A stretch of 64,000 nt of DNA from an uncultured Clostridia bacterium. Its GTDB lineage: Bacteria; Bacillota; Clostridia; TANB77; CAG-465. The stretch is taken from assembly GCA_948562205.1 (NCBI GenBank), contig CAOYAN010000006.1:10659-74658 (forward strand), in the 5' to 3' direction. The notes under the pieces were generated by a model that was not told the origin of the DNA, did not search any database, and saw only the letters and a list, made by a program, of their open reading frames with translations. The translations under genes were made by a program, and so were the position numbers. Shown piece by piece: positions 22,421 to 31,963 of this stretch; position 1 is the stretch's first letter; each line of letters opens with the position of its first letter.

Positions 22421-23776
22421 CTATACTATATAATTTAAAATTATAACTATTAAATTAATAAGTACAAAAATAGTAAAAATTTCTTTTCTATTATTTTTAA
22501 AATATTTATTTAGTATATTTATCATAATTATCTGACTACAAATACATGTAACAATTAAACTTCTATGTGTAAAATATGCATGTGATAGCGAATGTTCTCT
22601 AACAAGAGCATACCAAATAAATGGAGCAATTCCAATAAATTCTAAGAATAAGTTTTTAGCTATAATATCTGTTACTTTCCTAAACTTTATTTTCTCAAAT
22701 ATTGCTATTATAATATTTAAAATATATATTATTCCTACATATATAGCTACTGGAAGTCCAATATATACTATATTAAATAATTCTACACTAAGTAGTCTTA
22801 TATTTTTACTACTGCTTCTATATAATGCTTGACCAATTGCATTTTTTACTAAATTTCTATTATATACTAAGTCTACTATTATCCATTTAGAAGCCCACAT
22901 TAAAGCATAACTTATAGCAAATAACGTAATATATTTAATACATGCAATGGTTAACTCTTTTATACTTTTATTATTCTCCATTAATATTAAAATTATTAAT
23001 GGAAATACTAAAATTGCTACAGGAATAGTAAGCAAATCAAAAAATGCCGTAAGCATTCCAAGTATAAAGAAAAATTTTCCATAATATTTTTTATTTATAC
23101 TAAGTAGTACATTACTTCCAATGAGGATTAGTGAAAATCCTATTGTTTCTTCAAGACAACTATATACTAAATATCCCTCTGTAACTATAAATCCAAAAAT
23201 TATAGCAATAATAAATTTAAGCCCAATTTTTTTCTTAATCTTATATAAAAGCATTAAAAATAAAATAAAGTGAAATATATAACTTATAATCTTTATTTCA
23301 GTATAACTAAATATTGTAAGTAATGGTCTAAGAAATATTAAATGACCATGCCAATATCTTGCATACTCTATTGCTATAAGATTTTTTCCTCTCAAAAGCT
23401 TTTCAAGTTCCTGAACATGTGGAAAAATTGGTATTTCTTTATCTTCATATGCTTTATCTTCAACTGTAGTATCAGTTACTCCATCTACATAATTTGTTCT
23501 TGCAAAAAGCATAGAATAAAAAGGATGTTTACTATCAACACTATATGCCATATTTATCATCATAGCATCAGCATAGGTATCAAACATTATCTCTTTATTA
23601 AAAACTGGTATAATTTTTTTACTACCACTTTTGTTAATATCTAAAATCGATCTTTCAATATTAGGTAATAATTTTACTGATGGTATAAGACATGATAGAT
23701 ACATAAGTATCATACAAATACATAATGTAACAATAAATATTGCTATATATTTAAGACTTTCTAAAATCTTTTTCAT
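22421..23776 (-). CDS. Multi-pass membrane protein, probable GT-C-like glycosyltransferase
   Basis: 451 aa with about ten or eleven membrane helices. A large first extracytoplasmic loop (about 40-150) contains FDTYADAMMINMAYSVD and YARYWHGHLIFLRPL. An acidic residue after the first helix and a YWHGH-type segment fit lipid-phosphate-sugar-dependent GT-C enzymes, but I see no family-defining motif. The start at 23776 (MKKILES) is preferred because GGAAG lies 6 bases upstream; a frame reaching 23857 has no good site. It pairs with the family 2 glycosyltransferase downstream. Confidence 0.65.
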   Translation of the reverse strand: MKKILESLKYIAIFIVTLCICMILMYLSCLIPSVKLLPNIERSILDINKSGSKKIIPVFNKEIMFDTYADAMMINMAYSVDSKHPFYSMLFARTNYVDGVTDTTVEDKAYEDKEIPIFPHVQELEKLLRGKNLIAIEYARYWHGHLIFLRPLLTIFSYTEIKIISYIFHFILFLMLLYKIKKKIGLKFIIAIIFGFIVTEGYLVYSCLEETIGFSLILIGSNVLLSINKKYYGKFFFILGMLTAFFDLLTIPVAILVFPLIILILMENNKSIKELTIACIKYITLFAISYALMWASKWIIVDLVYNRNLVKNAIGQALYRSSSKNIRLLSVELFNIVYIGLPVAIYVGIIYILNIIIAIFEKIKFRKVTDIIAKNLFLEFIGIAPFIWYALVREHSLSHAYFTHRSLIVTCICSQIIMINILNKYFKNNRKEIFTIFVLINLIVIILNYIV

Positions 23777-23938
23777 AACTAACTTCCTTTTCCATATATT
23801 TTTTTCTCTTATAGTTTGAACTAAAACTATATTATCATTAATATTATATTTTTTCAATAATAAAAGCGAAATAAAAAATTTTACTCACGTTTTTTCAAGT
23901 TATTTTCTGTATAATTTATAGTTTTTTTATCAAATCAC

Positions 23939-23966
23939 TTGTATAATTTTTCTCTTTATTATACAA
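23939..23966 (+). promoter_or_regulatory. Inverted repeat, possible operator, upstream of the 573-aa gene
   Basis: TTGTATAAT (23939-23947) and ATTATACAA (23958-23966) are perfect 9-base inverted repeats with a 10-base spacer, 36 bases before the start codon. Each arm contains a -10-like TATAAT on one strand, so it could be an operator over a promoter. Confidence 0.45.
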
Positions 23967-24001
23967 TTTATTTAGATATTAGCTTTTACGGAGGATAAAA
24001 T

Positions 24002-25723
24002 ATGAACTATCTAAATAGACTAAAAGAAAAATGTAATTTAAATAATGAATTTATGGATGTAGTATATAACATATTTAACAAATTAATTGAATTTGGATAT
24101 ATTACTTCAAGAACTTCTAAAATACTTGAGAGAAGACTTTATGAAAATATAGATGTGGTATTATTTGATGCTGATGTCTCTCATGACTATAAAACTGGAT
24201 ACTATGATGCAGTAAAAAAGGAACTATATATAAAAGATATTAAAAATATAGAATCTATAACACTTCGTATACTTTATGCTATGACTACTACAGAAATTTC
24301 AAAAGAAGCTTTTAATGTTGGTTATTCTACTGCTTTTATGTCTAATACTAGTTACAAAATAATACATAAAAACTTTGGTATAAATAGAGCTGTAGTCTCA
24401 AATCTAGCTTGTAGACTACTATATACTGTTCCTACTACTTTAAGTATTGTTCCAACATATAGAACATATGAAAATGACTTTTTAGGTAACAAAATATCTA
24501 GTGATAATGACATATATTTTCTAGAAGGAAAGCTCTTAAGTGAAATTTGCTTTGCGTTTAATATTGATGAAGAAGATTTATACTTTAATCTATTTACTAA
24601 TCCTAAAAAATATTTAAATAAATTTTTAGCAAAAATAAAATTACAAGAACCTAAAAAACTTCTTGAATTATTTGATATTGTTAGTAGAAAATATTCGAAC
24701 TACAACAAACTCATATATTTAAATAAATTACTAGATACAAATTATATAGAAATAAAAAAACATGCTCTAAGTGATGACAATACTACTCTTCTTACTGAGA
24801 AAAAGAGAATAAAGCTCTCTATTAAAACAACACTTGAAAAACTTTCAGAAAAAAAGATAAAAAAAGATACTAAATACGATGATAATATTGAGCTTAGTTT
24901 ATCTGAAGAAATATCCAAGTTAGAAGAAATAATAATAAAAAATATTGTAAATATTCAAAATATATTAGTAGATACTCTAATAGAAAATGAATTAAGCTAT
25001 GCTACTATTCCATATGTAATAAAATTAAAAACACTAGAGAAAATATTACTTGTTGAAAACTCTAAATTAAAACAACAAATATATAATGTTATAACATATA
25101 GAGTACTTAATACATTTGAAAATACAGCATCAAATCTAATTGAGAAAATAAAATACAGTATTGCAAATGAAGTATTATCTTCTGATAAATACATAAAAAT
25201 ATACAAGGATATGAAATTTAAAAGATTATTTAATCTATCATATAAAGAAAATACTTCAATTGCTGCAATATCTGTTGATAACTCTTTTTTACAACTTGTT
25301 GAGATATCCTCTCTAAACAGACAAGCAAAATTTTTAAGTAATAATGCAAAACCTATACATTTAGATAGTTTTGGTTACTTATTAAACAATTTAAGTTCAA
25401 AACAGGATACCGATAAATTAGAAAAAATTTATACGAATATGAAATCAGAATTAAAAGAGCTATCCGATGTAAGCATTGAAAATGTATACATGACTAACTT
25501 TGATTTAGGATTTAATTTAATAGTAGTTGCACAAGATAGTGATTTTAAGATAATTAAATTTACAGAAAATGGAGATATTTTAAAATATAAACTAGTAAAA
25601 TTATCAGAGAGTTATTCAATATTTAATCAAAACTCAACAAACACAAACTTACCAATTGCATATAAAAAGAATATGTCTAGTATAAAGAAAATGTTTACTT
25701 TCTTTATTTCAATTTTTTCATAA
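24002..25723 (+). CDS. Large protein of unknown function, 573 aa
   Basis: The protein begins MNYLNRLKEKCNLNNEFMDV and is largely helical, rich in Lys, Asn, Ile and Leu. The first 120 residues include FDADVSHDYKTGYYDAVKKE and YAMTTTEISKEAFNVGYSTA, which might resemble a degenerate peptidase-like or surface-associated domain, but no active-site motif is convincing. A charged stretch (about 255-310, KKRIKLSIKTTLEKLSEKKI) may form a coiled coil. There is no signal peptide or membrane helix. GGAGG lies before the ATG. It is monocistronic, with a terminator at 25730 and an inverted repeat upstream. I do not recognise it. Confidence 0.75.
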   Translation: MNYLNRLKEKCNLNNEFMDVVYNIFNKLIEFGYITSRTSKILERRLYENIDVVLFDADVSHDYKTGYYDAVKKELYIKDIKNIESITLRILYAMTTTEISKEAFNVGYSTAFMSNTSYKIIHKNFGINRAVVSNLACRLLYTVPTTLSIVPTYRTYENDFLGNKISSDNDIYFLEGKLLSEICFAFNIDEEDLYFNLFTNPKKYLNKFLAKIKLQEPKKLLELFDIVSRKYSNYNKLIYLNKLLDTNYIEIKKHALSDDNTTLLTEKKRIKLSIKTTLEKLSEKKIKKDTKYDDNIELSLSEEISKLEEIIIKNIVNIQNILVDTLIENELSYATIPYVIKLKTLEKILLVENSKLKQQIYNVITYRVLNTFENTASNLIEKIKYSIANEVLSSDKYIKIYKDMKFKRLFNLSYKENTSIAAISVDNSFLQLVEISSLNRQAKFLSNNAKPIHLDSFGYLLNNLSSKQDTDKLEKIYTNMKSELKELSDVSIENVYMTNFDLGFNLIVVAQDSDFKIIKFTENGDILKYKLVKLSESYSIFNQNSTNTNLPIAYKKNMSSIKKMFTFFISIFS

Positions 25724-25729
25724 ATAAGA

Positions 25730-25755
25730 GACTGGATCACTCCAGTCTTTTATTT
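25730..25755 (+). terminator. Terminator of the 573-aa gene
   Basis: GACTGG and CCAGTC form the stem (25730-25747) followed by TTTTATTTT directly after the stop codon. Confidence 0.8.
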
Positions 25756-25758
25756 TAA

Positions 25759-26130
25759 TTAATCTTTTAATGGATTTCCATCAGCATCTGTATTCATACT
25801 TCCTGTTAAAATAAGGATACCTTCAATTAATCCCCATATTTCAGAAACTACTGATAAAGTAAAGCATGAAAGTACAGTTATAAGTAATTGAGCTATAGCT
25901 TTACCTGTATATCCAAGATAGAAGTTATGAACACCAAAAGCTCCTAAGAATATTCCAAAAAGACCTGCAGCCATTTTTGATTTTTGAGAAGTTGCTTGTG
26001 TACTAGTTGTAGTATTTTCATTAACTACATTTTCTGTACCTGTTGCAGTCTCAGTATTTCTTACTGCTTCACATTCTGCGCAATATTCTTTTCCTTCTTC
26101 GATTTCTTTTCCACAATCTTTACAATACAT
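25759..26130 (-). CDS. Zinc-ribbon TM2 domain protein 1
   Basis: 123 aa. It opens with a zinc ribbon, MYCKDCGKEIEEGKEYCAEC (CxxC twice). A Thr/Asn-rich linker (about 24-55) follows, then a TM2 domain: KSKMAAGLFGIFLGAFGVHNFYLGYTGKAIAQ, two helices with conserved Gly, Asn and Tyr, and WGLIEGILIL at the end. TM2 proteins are small membrane proteins of unknown biochemical role. GGAGGT before the ATG at 26130 supports this start over one at 26148. Its close paralog at 26652-27122 lies on the far side of a DUF2752 gene in the same direction. Confidence 0.9.
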   Translation of the reverse strand: MYCKDCGKEIEEGKEYCAECEAVRNTETATGTENVVNENTTTSTQATSQKSKMAAGLFGIFLGAFGVHNFYLGYTGKAIAQLLITVLSCFTLSVVSEIWGLIEGILILTGSMNTDADGNPLKD

Positions 26131-26223
26131 CTTAATACCTCCTAACAATATATTTATATTATACCATTTATATACAAATATTCAATATTTATTACATTTT
26201 TTTCTTAAGTATTATTTAATTTT

Positions 26224-26649
26224 TTATATAATTCTTATATTCCAAATAATAAGTAACAAATTTTTTATAAAAAACTGTACAAAAATAATTACTGGCATTA
26301 AAATAAGAAGTGTATTATTTAGCTTCATACCAGAAAAATCTTTCTTAAATATTAGTGATATTGTATTTAAAATCATAAATAAACTAAACACAAATACAAT
26401 ATATATTATTACTGGATGATATTTTATACTTCCTATTATATCTCCCTTAATTAACGCTTTAACTGCTCTAGTGCCACCACAACCTGGACAATAATATCCA
26501 GTCTTCTCTAATAATTTGCATGGAACATTAATATCTAATATATTAATATTATATATATTTAATATTAATAGGAATATCAAAATCAAAGATATTCCTATTA
26601 ATCCTATAATATATAAAGTTTTTTCTTCAGAATAATTACTATTTTTCAT
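26224..26649 (-). CDS. DUF2752 family membrane protein
   Basis: 141 aa with three or four membrane helices. The DUF2752 signature is clear: CKLLEKTGYYCPGCGGTRAV near residue 50, followed by ALIKGD and a second helix after YHPVI. Function is unknown, although the family often lies beside TM2 genes. The ATG at 26649 is 2 bases after the TM2 gene stop, with no separate ribosome binding site, so translation is probably coupled. The TM2-DUF2752-TM2 order implies a shared membrane role. Confidence 0.88.
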   Translation of the reverse strand: MKNSNYSEEKTLYIIGLIGISLILIFLLILNIYNINILDINVPCKLLEKTGYYCPGCGGTRAVKALIKGDIIGSIKYHPVIIYIVFVFSLFMILNTISLIFKKDFSGMKLNNTLLILMPVIIFVQFFIKNLLLIIWNIRII

Positions 26650-26651
26650 AA

Positions 26652-27122
26652 TTAATCTTTTAATGGGTTACCTTTTCCGTCTTTATCTATTGAACCAGCA
26701 AGTATCATTATACCTTCAATAAGTCCCCATACACTAATTCCTAAAGGTGCTAAGCAACTAAGTCCAAATGTACATATAGAAAGTAAATATCCAACAGCAC
26801 TTACAGATACTTGAATTATAGCTTTTGAAGTATATCCAAGATAGAAATTATGAACACCAAATTGACCTAAGAATATTCCAAGAAGACCTGCAGCCATTTT
26901 GGATTTTAATTCAGCACTTGTAGTATTTGTAGTTGTTGTATTCTCAGTTTTTGCTTCAGTTTTAACTTCTACTTTTTCTTCTTCAACTTTTACTTCTGTT
27001 TCAACTGGCTCTACTACTTCCTCTACTTTAGTTTCTTCTACTACTACTTCTTCTTTTGGTTCACAATCTGCGCAATATTCCTTTCCGTCTTCTACTTCTT
27101 TTCCACAATTTTTACAATACAT
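26652..27122 (-). CDS. Zinc-ribbon TM2 domain protein 2
   Basis: 156 aa. MYCKNCGKEVEDGKEYCADC is a zinc ribbon. A long acidic linker (about 24-75, many Val-Glu-Glu repeats) follows, then a TM2 domain, SKMAAGLLGIFLGQFGVHNF, YLGYTSKAIIQ and WGLIEGIMIL, closing with KDGKGNPLKD. The C-terminus is nearly identical to that of TM2 protein 1 (DADGNPLKD), so the two are recent paralogs that differ mainly in the linker. AAGGAGG lies before the ATG at 27122. It is the first gene of the TM2-DUF2752 pair. Confidence 0.9.
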   Translation of the reverse strand: MYCKNCGKEVEDGKEYCADCEPKEEVVVEETKVEEVVEPVETEVKVEEEKVEVKTEAKTENTTTTNTTSAELKSKMAAGLLGIFLGQFGVHNFYLGYTSKAIIQVSVSAVGYLLSICTFGLSCLAPLGISVWGLIEGIMILAGSIDKDGKGNPLKD

Positions 27123-27190
27123 AATAAATTCCTCCTTAATATTATATATTACAATTATAGCATTTATATAAAAATAATACAATAATTTTT

Positions 27191-27793
27191 TTATTTTTTT
27201 ACAATACTTATAGCCACTCCATCCCCTATTTTTACAAGAGTGGATTTAAGTCTTTTATCCTCTTCAATAATTCTTAAATATTCTCTTAATCTATTTGTTG
27301 CAGTTCTATGCTTATGTTCATTATAATCAGATAGAACTCTACCTTTAAATAAAACATTGTCAGCAATTATAACTCCACCGTTTTTTATAAGTCTTATTGC
27401 CTCTTTAAGAAATACTAAATATTGTCCTTTTGCTGCATCAATAAATACTACATCATACGTATTTTCCTCATCTAAAGTCTCTAAATACTTAGTAGCATCA
27501 GCATGTATTAATTCAATTTTTTCTTCAAGTCCCATACTTGCAATATTTTCTCTTGCAATATTTGCCATATTCTCTTTTATTTCTATAGTTTTAATTTTTG
27601 CATTCTCTCCCTCAAGATATCTTGAAAAGTTTATTGCAGAATATCCTACTGCCGTTCCAATTTCTAGTATCTTATTTGGCTTTTTTAAACTTAAAACCAT
27701 AAGAATTAAATCAAGAGATTCATCTTGTAAAATAGGTACATGACTCTCTAGTGCTTCTTCTTTAATTTTACTTAATATATTTTCATCAAACAT
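27191..27793 (-). CDS. O-methyltransferase (SAM-dependent, class I)
   Basis: 200 aa. It carries the catechol-O-methyltransferase-like pattern: ILEIGTAVGYSAINFSRYL as SAM motif I, KTIEIKENMANIARENI, IHADATKYLETL, VVFIDAAKGQYLVFLKEAI, GGVIIADNVLFKGRVL. In some Firmicutes this type (YrrM-like, TrmR) methylates 5-hydroxyuridine in tRNA, and that role is plausible here but is inferred. It has a weak AGGGA before the ATG. It follows gpsA by 12 bases and is the last gene of the hisS-asnS-aspS-gpsA run. Confidence 0.88.
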   Translation of the reverse strand: MFDENILSKIKEEALESHVPILQDESLDLILMVLSLKKPNKILEIGTAVGYSAINFSRYLEGENAKIKTIEIKENMANIARENIASMGLEEKIELIHADATKYLETLDEENTYDVVFIDAAKGQYLVFLKEAIRLIKNGGVIIADNVLFKGRVLSDYNEHKHRTATNRLREYLRIIEEDKRLKSTLVKIGDGVAISIVKK

Positions 27794-27805
27794 TTTTATC
27801 CCTAC

Positions 27806-28777
27806 TTAATCTTTTATATCTTTTAATATGTTTTCTACCTTAATATTATTATATATAATATCATATAGTAATTTAACAGATTTTATCTCTACTTCTTTTT
27901 CCTCTAACATTTTAGTTAAAGATTTTAAAGTATATATTCCCTCAACTGTTGTTGTCTCCATTTTATCAAAAGCATCCTGCATACTTAAACCTTGTCCTAA
28001 ATAATTTCCAAAAGTATAATTTCTACTCTTAGAACTCATACAAGTAAGTAGCATATCTCCAATCCCTGCAAATGTAAATACTGTTCTTTGTTTGCCACCA
28101 AGTATTTCTATTATAAGTCTTAAATCGTTTACAAGAATTGTTAAGATACTTGCTCTTGTTGAATCACTAAGTCCCATACTATCTACATATCCCATAAGTA
28201 TTGCAAATACATTTTTACAAGCACTTGCAACTTGTACTCCTATTAAATCTTTTGTTGTAGTAACTACAATATTATCATTTTCTAGACATGATTTTAAAAT
28301 ATCACAAGACTCCTCTATAGGAGAAGCGACAACAAATCCAGTACTACCACCATGAGCTATTTCCTTTGCAAAAGAAGGTCCTGAAATCATACAAATATTT
28401 TCATGATTTGTTTCTTCAAAAACAACCTCACTCATAAGTTTATTTGCTTCTTGCTCAATTCCCTTAGAGACAATACACAAAATCTGCTCATCATTAATAA
28501 TTTCTTTTAATTCTCTTGAAACTGATCTTACAGCCTTCATAGGTACTGCAAGAATTATAACTTTTGCATCTTTTATAGCCTCACTTAAATCTATAGTTAT
28601 TTTAATTTCATCTGGAACTTTTACCCCAGGTAATATTCCTGGATTTTCTCTTTTCAAATTAACTAGTTCATACTCTTCCTTAAACTTAGTCCATGAAGTA
28701 ACGTCTATTTTATTACTATAAAAAACTTTAGCAAGGGCAAGACCATATGCCCCTACTCCAAGTATTGCTATTTTCAT
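27806..28777 (-). CDS. gpsA: NAD(P)-dependent glycerol-3-phosphate dehydrogenase
   Basis: 323 aa. The Rossmann motif is GVGAYGLALA (usual GAGAWG). It is followed by ILAVPMKAVRSVSREL, SKGIE, ISGPSFAKEIAHG, CKNVFAILMGYVDSMGL with the catalytic Lys, and GIGDMLLTCMSSKSRNYTFG. It reduces dihydroxyacetone phosphate to sn-glycerol-3-phosphate for phospholipid and glycerol-polymer synthesis. GGGGGAA lies upstream of the ATG. It is 16 bases after aspS and before the O-methyltransferase, so these are one operon. Its product also supplies the CDP-glycerol type polymer enzyme encoded at 40914. Confidence 0.93.
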   Translation of the reverse strand: MKIAILGVGAYGLALAKVFYSNKIDVTSWTKFKEEYELVNLKRENPGILPGVKVPDEIKITIDLSEAIKDAKVIILAVPMKAVRSVSRELKEIINDEQILCIVSKGIEQEANKLMSEVVFEETNHENICMISGPSFAKEIAHGGSTGFVVASPIEESCDILKSCLENDNIVVTTTKDLIGVQVASACKNVFAILMGYVDSMGLSDSTRASILTILVNDLRLIIEILGGKQRTVFTFAGIGDMLLTCMSSKSRNYTFGNYLGQGLSMQDAFDKMETTTVEGIYTLKSLTKMLEEKEVEIKSVKLLYDIIYNNIKVENILKDIKD

Positions 28778-28793
28778 ATATCACATATTCCCC

Positions 28794-30557
28794 CTACATT
28801 TTTTTATCTTTTTCAACTATTTTTATATGTACATCTTCAAGCTGTTTTTCTGAAACTCTTGCAGGTGCTCTCATAAGTAAATCTCTTGCCTTACTATTTT
28901 TAGGGAATGCTATAACTTCACGTATATTGCTTTCACCCAAAAGTAGCATAATTATTCTATCAATTCCAGGTGCAGCCCCTGCATGTGGTGGAGCTCCAAA
29001 TTTGAAAGCATTATATAGGGCTCCAAACTTTGTTTTAACAGTATCCTCTGAATATCCAGCAATTTCAAATGCCTTTGTCATAACTTTTGTATCATGATTT
29101 CTTACAGCACCTGATGCTATTTCATATCCATTACATACCATATCATATTGATATGCAAGAATTTCAAGTGGATCCATATTCTCTAAAGCAGACAAGCCAC
29201 CTTTTGGCATTGAAAATGGATTATGTCCAAAATCAATTGTTCCCTCATCTGTTTTCTCATAGAATGGAAAATCTACTATAAAACATAGTTTATATACATT
29301 CTCATCTATTAAGTTTAGTCTTCTTCCAAGTTCATCACGGATAAGTCCAGCCTCTTTACAAGCAGTATCATAATCTCCTGCAACAAAGAACAGACCATAT
29401 CCCTCTTTAGCACCAGTTTTTGCAAACATACTATCTAACATAACCTCAGATAAATATTTTGCAAGTGGACCTACTACTGTACCATCCTCATTTTTTCTTA
29501 TCCATGCAAGACCTGCCATTTTTAATTCATCTTTAGCATATGATACCATTTCATCAAAAAATCTTCTTGTAACTGAAGTAGAATCTATAGCCACACATTT
29601 AACTATTTTATTTTTAAAAGCATTAAATCCTGATCCTTCAAATGAGTCTGTTACATCTGTAAGTACAAGTGGATTTCTTAAATCTGGTTTATCTGTACCA
29701 TACTTTTCAATAGCAGTTCTATATGGGATTTCTATAAAAGAATCCTCTGATATTTTAGCATGACCAAGTTTTGAAAATACTTCAGTAGCTATTTCTCTTA
29801 AAACACTAAGTACTTCTTCTTGTGTAGCAAAAGCCATTTCAAAGTCTAATTGATAAAATTCACCTGGGCTTCTATCAGCACGAGGATCTTCATCTCTAAA
29901 ACATGGAGCTATTTGATAATATTTATCAAATCCAGATATCATAAGTAATTGTTTAAATTGTTGAGGGGCTTGTGGTAAAGCATAAAACTCACCTGGATGT
30001 ATTCTAGATGGTATAAGGAAATCTCTTGCCCCCTCTGGAGATGATGAAGTAAGTATTGGAGTTTGGACTTCAATAAATCCCATACTGTCCATTTTATTTC
30101 TTAAAAGTTTTAATACTTCACTTCTAAATACAATCTTTTTATGAATTGTCTCATTTCTTAAATCTAAAAATCTATATTCAAGTCTTAAATCTTCTTTTAC
30201 TTCATGACTTTTTTCAACTTCAAAAGGAAGTGGCATACTTACTTCATTTAAAACTTCTATAGTTTCAATATCTACTTCTACTTCTCCTGTGTATAATTTA
30301 TCATTTATATTTTCTTTTGGTCTTCTACATACTTTACCTGTAACCTTAATTGTAGATTCAACATTAATATTTTTAATCTTTTCTAATAATTTTTCATCTT
30401 CTGTTGTAAGTTGTGTTATACCATAATGATCTCTTAAATCTATAAATACACAACCACCCAAATCTCTTATTGTTTTTACAAATCCAGAAAGCTTAACCTC
30501 ACTTCCCTCATCTTTTTTTGTTAATTCTCCACATGTATGTGTTCTATATTCACTCAT
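28794..30557 (-). CDS. aspS: Aspartyl-tRNA synthetase
   Basis: 587 aa. The N-terminal OB-fold anticodon domain (VKLSGFVKTIRDLGGCVFID) is followed by class II motif 1, motif 2 (YQIAPCFRDEDPRADRSPGEFYQLDFEMAF) and motif 3 (GAAPGIDRIIMLLLGE). The GAD insertion (about 285-400) marks the bacterial type. It charges tRNA-Asp, or both tRNA-Asp and tRNA-Asn in some bacteria. Here a separate asnS is present, so a discriminating enzyme is likely. It is 17 bases after asnS. Confidence 0.97.
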   Translation of the reverse strand: MSEYRTHTCGELTKKDEGSEVKLSGFVKTIRDLGGCVFIDLRDHYGITQLTTEDEKLLEKIKNINVESTIKVTGKVCRRPKENINDKLYTGEVEVDIETIEVLNEVSMPLPFEVEKSHEVKEDLRLEYRFLDLRNETIHKKIVFRSEVLKLLRNKMDSMGFIEVQTPILTSSSPEGARDFLIPSRIHPGEFYALPQAPQQFKQLLMISGFDKYYQIAPCFRDEDPRADRSPGEFYQLDFEMAFATQEEVLSVLREIATEVFSKLGHAKISEDSFIEIPYRTAIEKYGTDKPDLRNPLVLTDVTDSFEGSGFNAFKNKIVKCVAIDSTSVTRRFFDEMVSYAKDELKMAGLAWIRKNEDGTVVGPLAKYLSEVMLDSMFAKTGAKEGYGLFFVAGDYDTACKEAGLIRDELGRRLNLIDENVYKLCFIVDFPFYEKTDEGTIDFGHNPFSMPKGGLSALENMDPLEILAYQYDMVCNGYEIASGAVRNHDTKVMTKAFEIAGYSEDTVKTKFGALYNAFKFGAPPHAGAAPGIDRIIMLLLGESNIREVIAFPKNSKARDLLMRAPARVSEKQLEDVHIKIVEKDKKM

Positions 30558-30574
30558 AACTTATTCCTTCTTCC

Positions 30575-31954
30575 TTAATATAAACAGTTCCCTGGTGTTC
30601 TTGGGAATGGTATTACATCTCTTATATTCGACATTCCTGTCATATACATAACAAGTCTTTCAAAACCTAAACCAAATCCAGAATGTATACAACTTCCATA
30701 TCTTCTTGTATCAAGATACCAAGCATATTCCTTTTTGTCTAGCCCTAACTCTTCCATTCTCTTTTCTAGTTTTTCAAGATTTTCCTCTCTTTGAGATCCA
30801 CCAATTATCTCACCAATTCCTGGTACTAACATATCTACTGCTCTAACAGTTCTATTATCATCATTTAACTTCATGTAAAATGCTTTTATTTCTTTTGGAT
30901 AATCAGTTACAAAAACTGGTTTTTTAAATATTTTCTCAGTTAAATATCTTTCATGTTCTGTTTGTAAGTCTGTACCAAACTCAACTTTATACTCAAACTC
31001 ATTATTATGCTCTTTTAAAAGTTCTACAGCCCTTGTATAAGTTACTCTCTCAAAATCAGAACTGTATATATGATTTAATCTTTCTTTAAGCTCTTTATCC
31101 ATAAATTTATTAAAGAAATCGATTTCTTCAGGACATTCAGTAAGTACAGCATTTATTACATGCTTAATAAGTCCTTCTGCAACATCCATATCTCCTTCTA
31201 AATCACAAAATGCCATTTCAGGTTCTACCATCCAAAATTCTGCTGCATGTCTTGCAGTATGAGAATTTTCTGCTCTAAAAGTTGGCCCAAAAGTATATAC
31301 ATTAGAAAAAGCAGTAGCAAAACATTCTGCTGATAATTGTCCAGATACTGTAAGACCTGTCTTCTTACCAAAGAAGTCTTCTGACTCATCTTTTTTCAAA
31401 TCATCTAAAGTTGTTACTCTAAACATCTCACCTGCGCCTTCACAATCAGAAGATGTAATAATTGGAGTATGTACATATATAAATCCATTTTGGTAAAAGA
31501 ATTCATGTATTGCATGAGCTATTACACTTCTTACTCTAAATACAGCAGAAAATGTATTAGTTCTTGGTCTTAAATGGGCAATATCTCTTAGAAATTCCAT
31601 TGAATGTCTTTTATTTTGTAGTGGATATTCAGGAGTTGACTTTCCTGATACTTCAATTTCTTTTGCAACTATTTCAAATGGTTGCTTTGCATCAGGTGTT
31701 ACTTTTAGTACACCATTTACAATTATACTAGATCCTAAATTAAGACTTATAATATCTGCAAAATTATTTAAGCTCTCTTCAAGTACAATTTGTACTGGTT
31801 TAAAAAAACTACCATCATTTAACTCAATAAAACCTATTACTTTTGAATTACGTATATTTCTTATCCATCCACAAACTATAACCTCTTTTCCATCAAATGA
31901 GTTATAGTCTTTATATATCTTTTCAACTTTTATTTTATTTTTTATATTTATCAT
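30575..31954 (-). CDS. asnS: Asparaginyl-tRNA synthetase
   Basis: 459 aa. OB-fold domain (VIVCGWIRNIRNSKVIGFIEL), then the class II core with HMARPRTNTF-like HLRPRTNTFSAVFRVRS, TSSDCEGAGEMFRVTTL, FGPTFRAENSHTARHAAEFWMVEPEMAF and GLGFERLVMYMTG. The GEMFRVT and absence of the aspS insertion separate it from aspS. Charges tRNA-Asn directly. AGGTAAG lies upstream of the ATG. It sits between hisS and aspS with gaps of 9 and 17 bases, one operon. Confidence 0.97.
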   Translation of the reverse strand: MINIKNKIKVEKIYKDYNSFDGKEVIVCGWIRNIRNSKVIGFIELNDGSFFKPVQIVLEESLNNFADIISLNLGSSIIVNGVLKVTPDAKQPFEIVAKEIEVSGKSTPEYPLQNKRHSMEFLRDIAHLRPRTNTFSAVFRVRSVIAHAIHEFFYQNGFIYVHTPIITSSDCEGAGEMFRVTTLDDLKKDESEDFFGKKTGLTVSGQLSAECFATAFSNVYTFGPTFRAENSHTARHAAEFWMVEPEMAFCDLEGDMDVAEGLIKHVINAVLTECPEEIDFFNKFMDKELKERLNHIYSSDFERVTYTRAVELLKEHNNEFEYKVEFGTDLQTEHERYLTEKIFKKPVFVTDYPKEIKAFYMKLNDDNRTVRAVDMLVPGIGEIIGGSQREENLEKLEKRMEELGLDKKEYAWYLDTRRYGSCIHSGFGLGFERLVMYMTGMSNIRDVIPFPRTPGNCLY

Positions 31955-31963
31955 AATACTTAC

